33,997 bases of DNA from positions 1 to 33,997 of the forward strand of contig NZ_LVCV01000018.1 in assembly GCF_001647195.1 (NCBI RefSeq). The letters are read 5' to 3'. The notes under the pieces are model-generated. The model searched no databases. It saw nothing but the letters and a program-made list of their open reading frames with translations, and was not told the origin of the DNA. Positions within the stretch are counted from its first letter, which is position 1; each line of letters starts with the position of its first letter. Positions 32,130 to 33,997 of the stretch are shown here, in pieces. Both the position numbers and the translations under genes were made by a program. Source of the stretch: Rhodococcus sp. EPR-157. GTDB taxonomy: Bacteria > Actinomycetota > Actinomycetes > Mycobacteriales > Mycobacteriaceae.

Positions 32130-32639
32130 GGTGGCGCTGCCCATGAAAGACCTGTTCTTTGTCGACGAATGTTCGGTCGTCATGACCACTGCACCGCCCC
32201 ATTCACCGCCGACAGAGAGGCCTTGCACAACGCGAAGGGTTACCAGCAGAACTGGTGCCAGGACACCCACGGACTCGTACGTCGGCAGCACGCCGATCAG
32301 GGTTGTTGCGATACCCATCAGAACAACGGTGGTGATGAGGGTTGTCTTACGCCCGATCTTGTCCCCGTAGTGCCCGAAGACGATCGCTCCGACCGGCCGA
32401 GCGATATAGCCCGCTGCCAGCGTGAGGAAGGACAGGACCACACCGAGGGATGCCTGCGCCGGACTGAAGAACAACGGGCCGAATACAAGAGCGGCGGCCG
32501 TAGCGTAAATGCTGAAGTCGTAGAACTCGATGGCAGCACCGATGAAGCTGGAGAACCAGACCCGTTTGGGTTGTCGTGGGGGCGGTGCCTGCGGCCCTGG
32601 CGACCTTGTGGGGACTTCACTGCTCTCGATATCGGACAT
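32122..32639 (-). pseudogene. MFS transporter (MHS family), 5' part
   Basis: N-terminal part of the interrupted transporter. ATG at 32639 with AGAGGG upstream; a proline-rich cytoplasmic start (SPGPQAPPPRQP), then about four membrane segments, the loop motif YIARPVGAIVFGHYGDKIGRK that marks the MHS/ShiA/ProP type, and GLSVGGEWGGAVV. After the last native codons the frame runs into the insertion sequence and stops at 32106. The truncated product would lack eight or so membrane segments and should not transport. Confidence 0.93.
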
Positions 32640-32732
32640 GGGAACCCTCTTTCGGTGGGGAGTGGATGTCGTTGGTGTGCCTCGCCAGTAATGCGCGCCT
32701 TCGACGAAGATGCGTAATAATCCGGCCGAGGT

Positions 32733-32750
32733 TTGTTGTGAACTACTAAC
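32733..32750 (-). promoter_or_regulatory. Operator-like sequence upstream of the transporter
   Basis: The minus strand reads GTTAGTAGTTCACAACAA. The first 10 bases, GTTAGTAGTT, are identical to 29813-29822 inside the palindrome of the six-gene operon, and 13 of 18 bases match overall. Downstream on the minus strand a TTCACA / 17 bp / TATTAC promoter can be drawn, with the operator over its -35. It lies about 95 bp before the transporter ATG, so transporter and catabolic operons are probably co-regulated. Confidence 0.45.
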
Positions 32751-32795
32751 TTTTTTGCTCATGAGTGCGCCTGAAATGCTGCGCGATCGTGTGGG

Positions 32796-33248
32796 TCAGA
32801 AGGTGTACCTGATGATCGACTCGGCAACGCACGCGGGTTTGTCCGAGCCCTTTACGGAGATCGTCACTTCCACAACTACATCGACGGCACCGGTTCGATC
32901 GACGATGTCGAGAATCCGCCCCTGGGCGCGCAGCGCAGAACCGGAGGGGACCGTGGCTGAAAACCGAACCCGGTTGAGTCCATAGTTGATCGAACTCGTG
33001 GCACCTTGCACTTCTATCAGGTCGGACAAAAATGGCGCAAGGAGCGACAATGTCAGAAAACCATGAGCGATCGTGGTGCCGAACGGACCCTGTGCGGCTC
33101 TCTTCGTATCGACGTGGATCCACTGCTCGTCGTTGGTCACAACGGCGAACTGATCGATTCGGGCTTGCGACATTTCGATCGTGCTCGAGGTGCCCAAATC
33201 GGCTCCTTTGGCTTGCCTCAGATGATCGGCGGAAGTGAAGATCGACAT
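32796..33248 (-). CDS. MaoC-like (R)-specific enoyl-CoA hydratase
   Basis: 150-aa hot-dog hydratase. Asp40 and His45 (TNDEQWIHVD) keep the D-x4-H catalytic pattern of (R)-hydratases such as PhaJ, and the substrate loop GPFGTTIAHGFLTLSL follows; NYGLNRVRFSATVPSG is the usual later strand. The ATG at 33248 has GGAG about 9 nt upstream; a TTG five codons earlier would overlap that site. It hydrates trans-2-enoyl-CoA to the (R)-3-hydroxy ester. It is separate from the MaoC pair at 28706-29771 and has a complete active site of its own. It lies 156 bp before the transporter gene and 127 bp after the receiver gene, all on the minus strand. Confidence 0.9.
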   Translation of the reverse strand: MSIFTSADHLRQAKGADLGTSSTIEMSQARIDQFAVVTNDEQWIHVDTKRAAQGPFGTTIAHGFLTLSLLAPFLSDLIEVQGATSSINYGLNRVRFSATVPSGSALRAQGRILDIVDRTGAVDVVVEVTISVKGSDKPACVAESIIRYTF

Positions 33249-33375
33249 TGGTGAACGCTCCAATCTAATTCGGCTGTCAAAGATGGTTCAACGCCGCGGA
33301 CTGAACGGCGGTGCTTGCACCTAGGCGTGATCGCTGCGACACCCACTGTCGTGCAGGGCATGTGCCGGTGGGCGG

Positions 33376-33828
33376 CTACGATTTGGAGCTGGAATCCGCA
33401 CTGGTACAGATGCTTTCAGATCTGAGAACAGTCAGCGATCCACTCAAAATGGTCATCACTGCCTGCAGGAGTTTCTCTGAAGAAGTCTTTTCGACGAAAT
33501 CAAGCGCACCGGCTGCCAGGGCGTGCTGCGCGTGCTCCTGTCTCACGCTCAGTGCTACTACGTGGTGGTCCCCGGCCAGTTGCCTGATCAGCGAGCAACT
33601 TCCGTCGAGGTCTGGTAGCCCCATGTCGACCAAGACAAGGTCGAACGAAGCCGACCTTGCTGTATCGAGTGCTGTTGTAGCGTCCGCTGTCTCGACAACA
33701 GCTACCCGTGGGTGGGTCGCCTTCAGAAGTTGAGTGAGCGCCGTGCGGACTCTCCTGTCCGAATCGACAACCATGACCGACTGCGCAACATCTGAATCGC
33801 AGTCAACGAGCGCCTCGAGTTTGTTCAT
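33376..33828 (-). CDS. Stand-alone response-regulator receiver domain protein
   Basis: 150-aa protein consisting of a receiver domain (about residues 16-135) with no output domain. Acid pocket Asp22 and Asp24 (VVDSD), phosphoacceptor Asp68 (LVLVDMGLPDLDG), Ser94 in ALSV and Lys114 in FVEKTSS are all present, so phosphorylation is expected. The serine-rich tail (SICTSADSSSKS) holds no DNA-binding domain. The ATG at 33828 is preferred to a frame start at 33882 because conserved sequence begins only after it and a GGGG-rich ribosome site precedes it. No histidine kinase is visible in the window. A role in the catabolic genes is possible only by neighbourhood. Confidence 0.85.
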   Translation of the reverse strand: MNKLEALVDCDSDVAQSVMVVDSDRRVRTALTQLLKATHPRVAVVETADATTALDTARSASFDLVLVDMGLPDLDGSCSLIRQLAGDHHVVALSVRQEHAQHALAAGALDFVEKTSSEKLLQAVMTILSGSLTVLRSESICTSADSSSKS

Positions 33829-33943
33829 GAAAGCCCCCTGTCTGGTTGCTACATCAATGGAAACAGTTGTGACCCCAATCACGTAGAGTCCGTGGACGCG
33901 AACTCATCGAGTCAATTGTCTCGTCCTGAGGAGATCCGCTGCA

Positions 33944-33997
33944 ATGCTTGGTAGTAGGCCCGCGTTATCGGTAGGCTTGTCTCCACTGAGCTGCGAC
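33944..33997 (+). CDS. Possible start of a plus-strand gene running off the window
   Basis: An ATG at 33944 with GAGGAG about 11 nt upstream opens a frame of 18 codons to the window edge (MLGSRPALSVGLSPLSCD). Too short to recognise. The 115 bp between it and the receiver gene would be a divergent promoter region. Confidence 0.2.
   Translation, partial: MLGSRPALSVGLSPLSCD

Noticed and set aside
1-33997. CRISPR arrays, tRNA or rRNA genes, prophage or plasmid origin
   Set aside because: No regularly spaced repeats, tRNA-like cloverleaf ends or phage/replication genes were noticed on reading.

Overview
The window comes from a high-GC actinobacterium, most likely Rhodococcus or a close relative in the Mycobacteriales. 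The evidence is the GC-rich codon use, a mycofactocin (mft) locus with mftR divergent from mftA, and many acyl-CoA catabolic genes in operons joined by ATGA/GTGA overlaps. Almost everything recognisable is dissimilation of an alcohol, ketone or branched acid through CoA thioesters. No tRNA, rRNA or CRISPR array was seen.

Layout. (A) 1-10303, minus strand: an eight-gene operon running carboxyltransferase beta, biotin carboxylase/BCCP alpha, AtuA (DUF1446), crotonase, acyl-CoA dehydrogenase (ACAD), APH-fold kinase, SDR and thiolase (cut by the window edge). (B) 10304-11322: about 1 kb without a recognisable gene, carrying two candidate promoter/operator sites. (C) 11323-13955, plus strand: a mycofactocin-coupled SDR and an acyl-CoA ligase. 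(D) 13983-18808: mftR (minus), then mftA, mftB, mftC and two tandem mftD genes (plus). mftE, mftF and mftG are absent, and the second mftD has an abnormal C-terminus. (E) 18809-23489: an AT-richer stretch without genes, then on the minus strand a second mycofactocin-coupled SDR that is a close paralogue of the one in C, a third SDR, and a Baeyer-Villiger monooxygenase (BVMO). (F) 23908-29771, minus strand: a six-gene operon of two MaoC-fold proteins, a CitE-like lyase, an SDR, an ACAD of the large DmdC-like type and a thiolase, ending in a strong hairpin. (G) 29849-33248: an MFS transporter gene cut by a 1439-bp ISL3-family insertion sequence with an 8-bp target duplication, and a third MaoC hydratase. 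(H) 33376-33828: a stand-alone response-regulator receiver.

Working model (inference). A secondary, probably cyclic, alcohol is oxidised by the mycofactocin-dependent SDRs. The ketone is oxygenated to a lactone or ester by the BVMO. The released acid is activated by the ligase and shortened by operons A and F. The kinase/ACAD pair resembles a split ACAD10/11 (LvaA/LvaC) system for 4-hydroxyacyl-CoA, and the AtuA/carboxylase set is the kind used to deal with a methyl-branched enoyl-CoA. Promoters in front of operons A and F share a 13-bp sequence, TTGTTAGTCAACT, placed identically over the -35 region. A related sequence lies upstream of the interrupted transporter, so one regulator probably controls all three.
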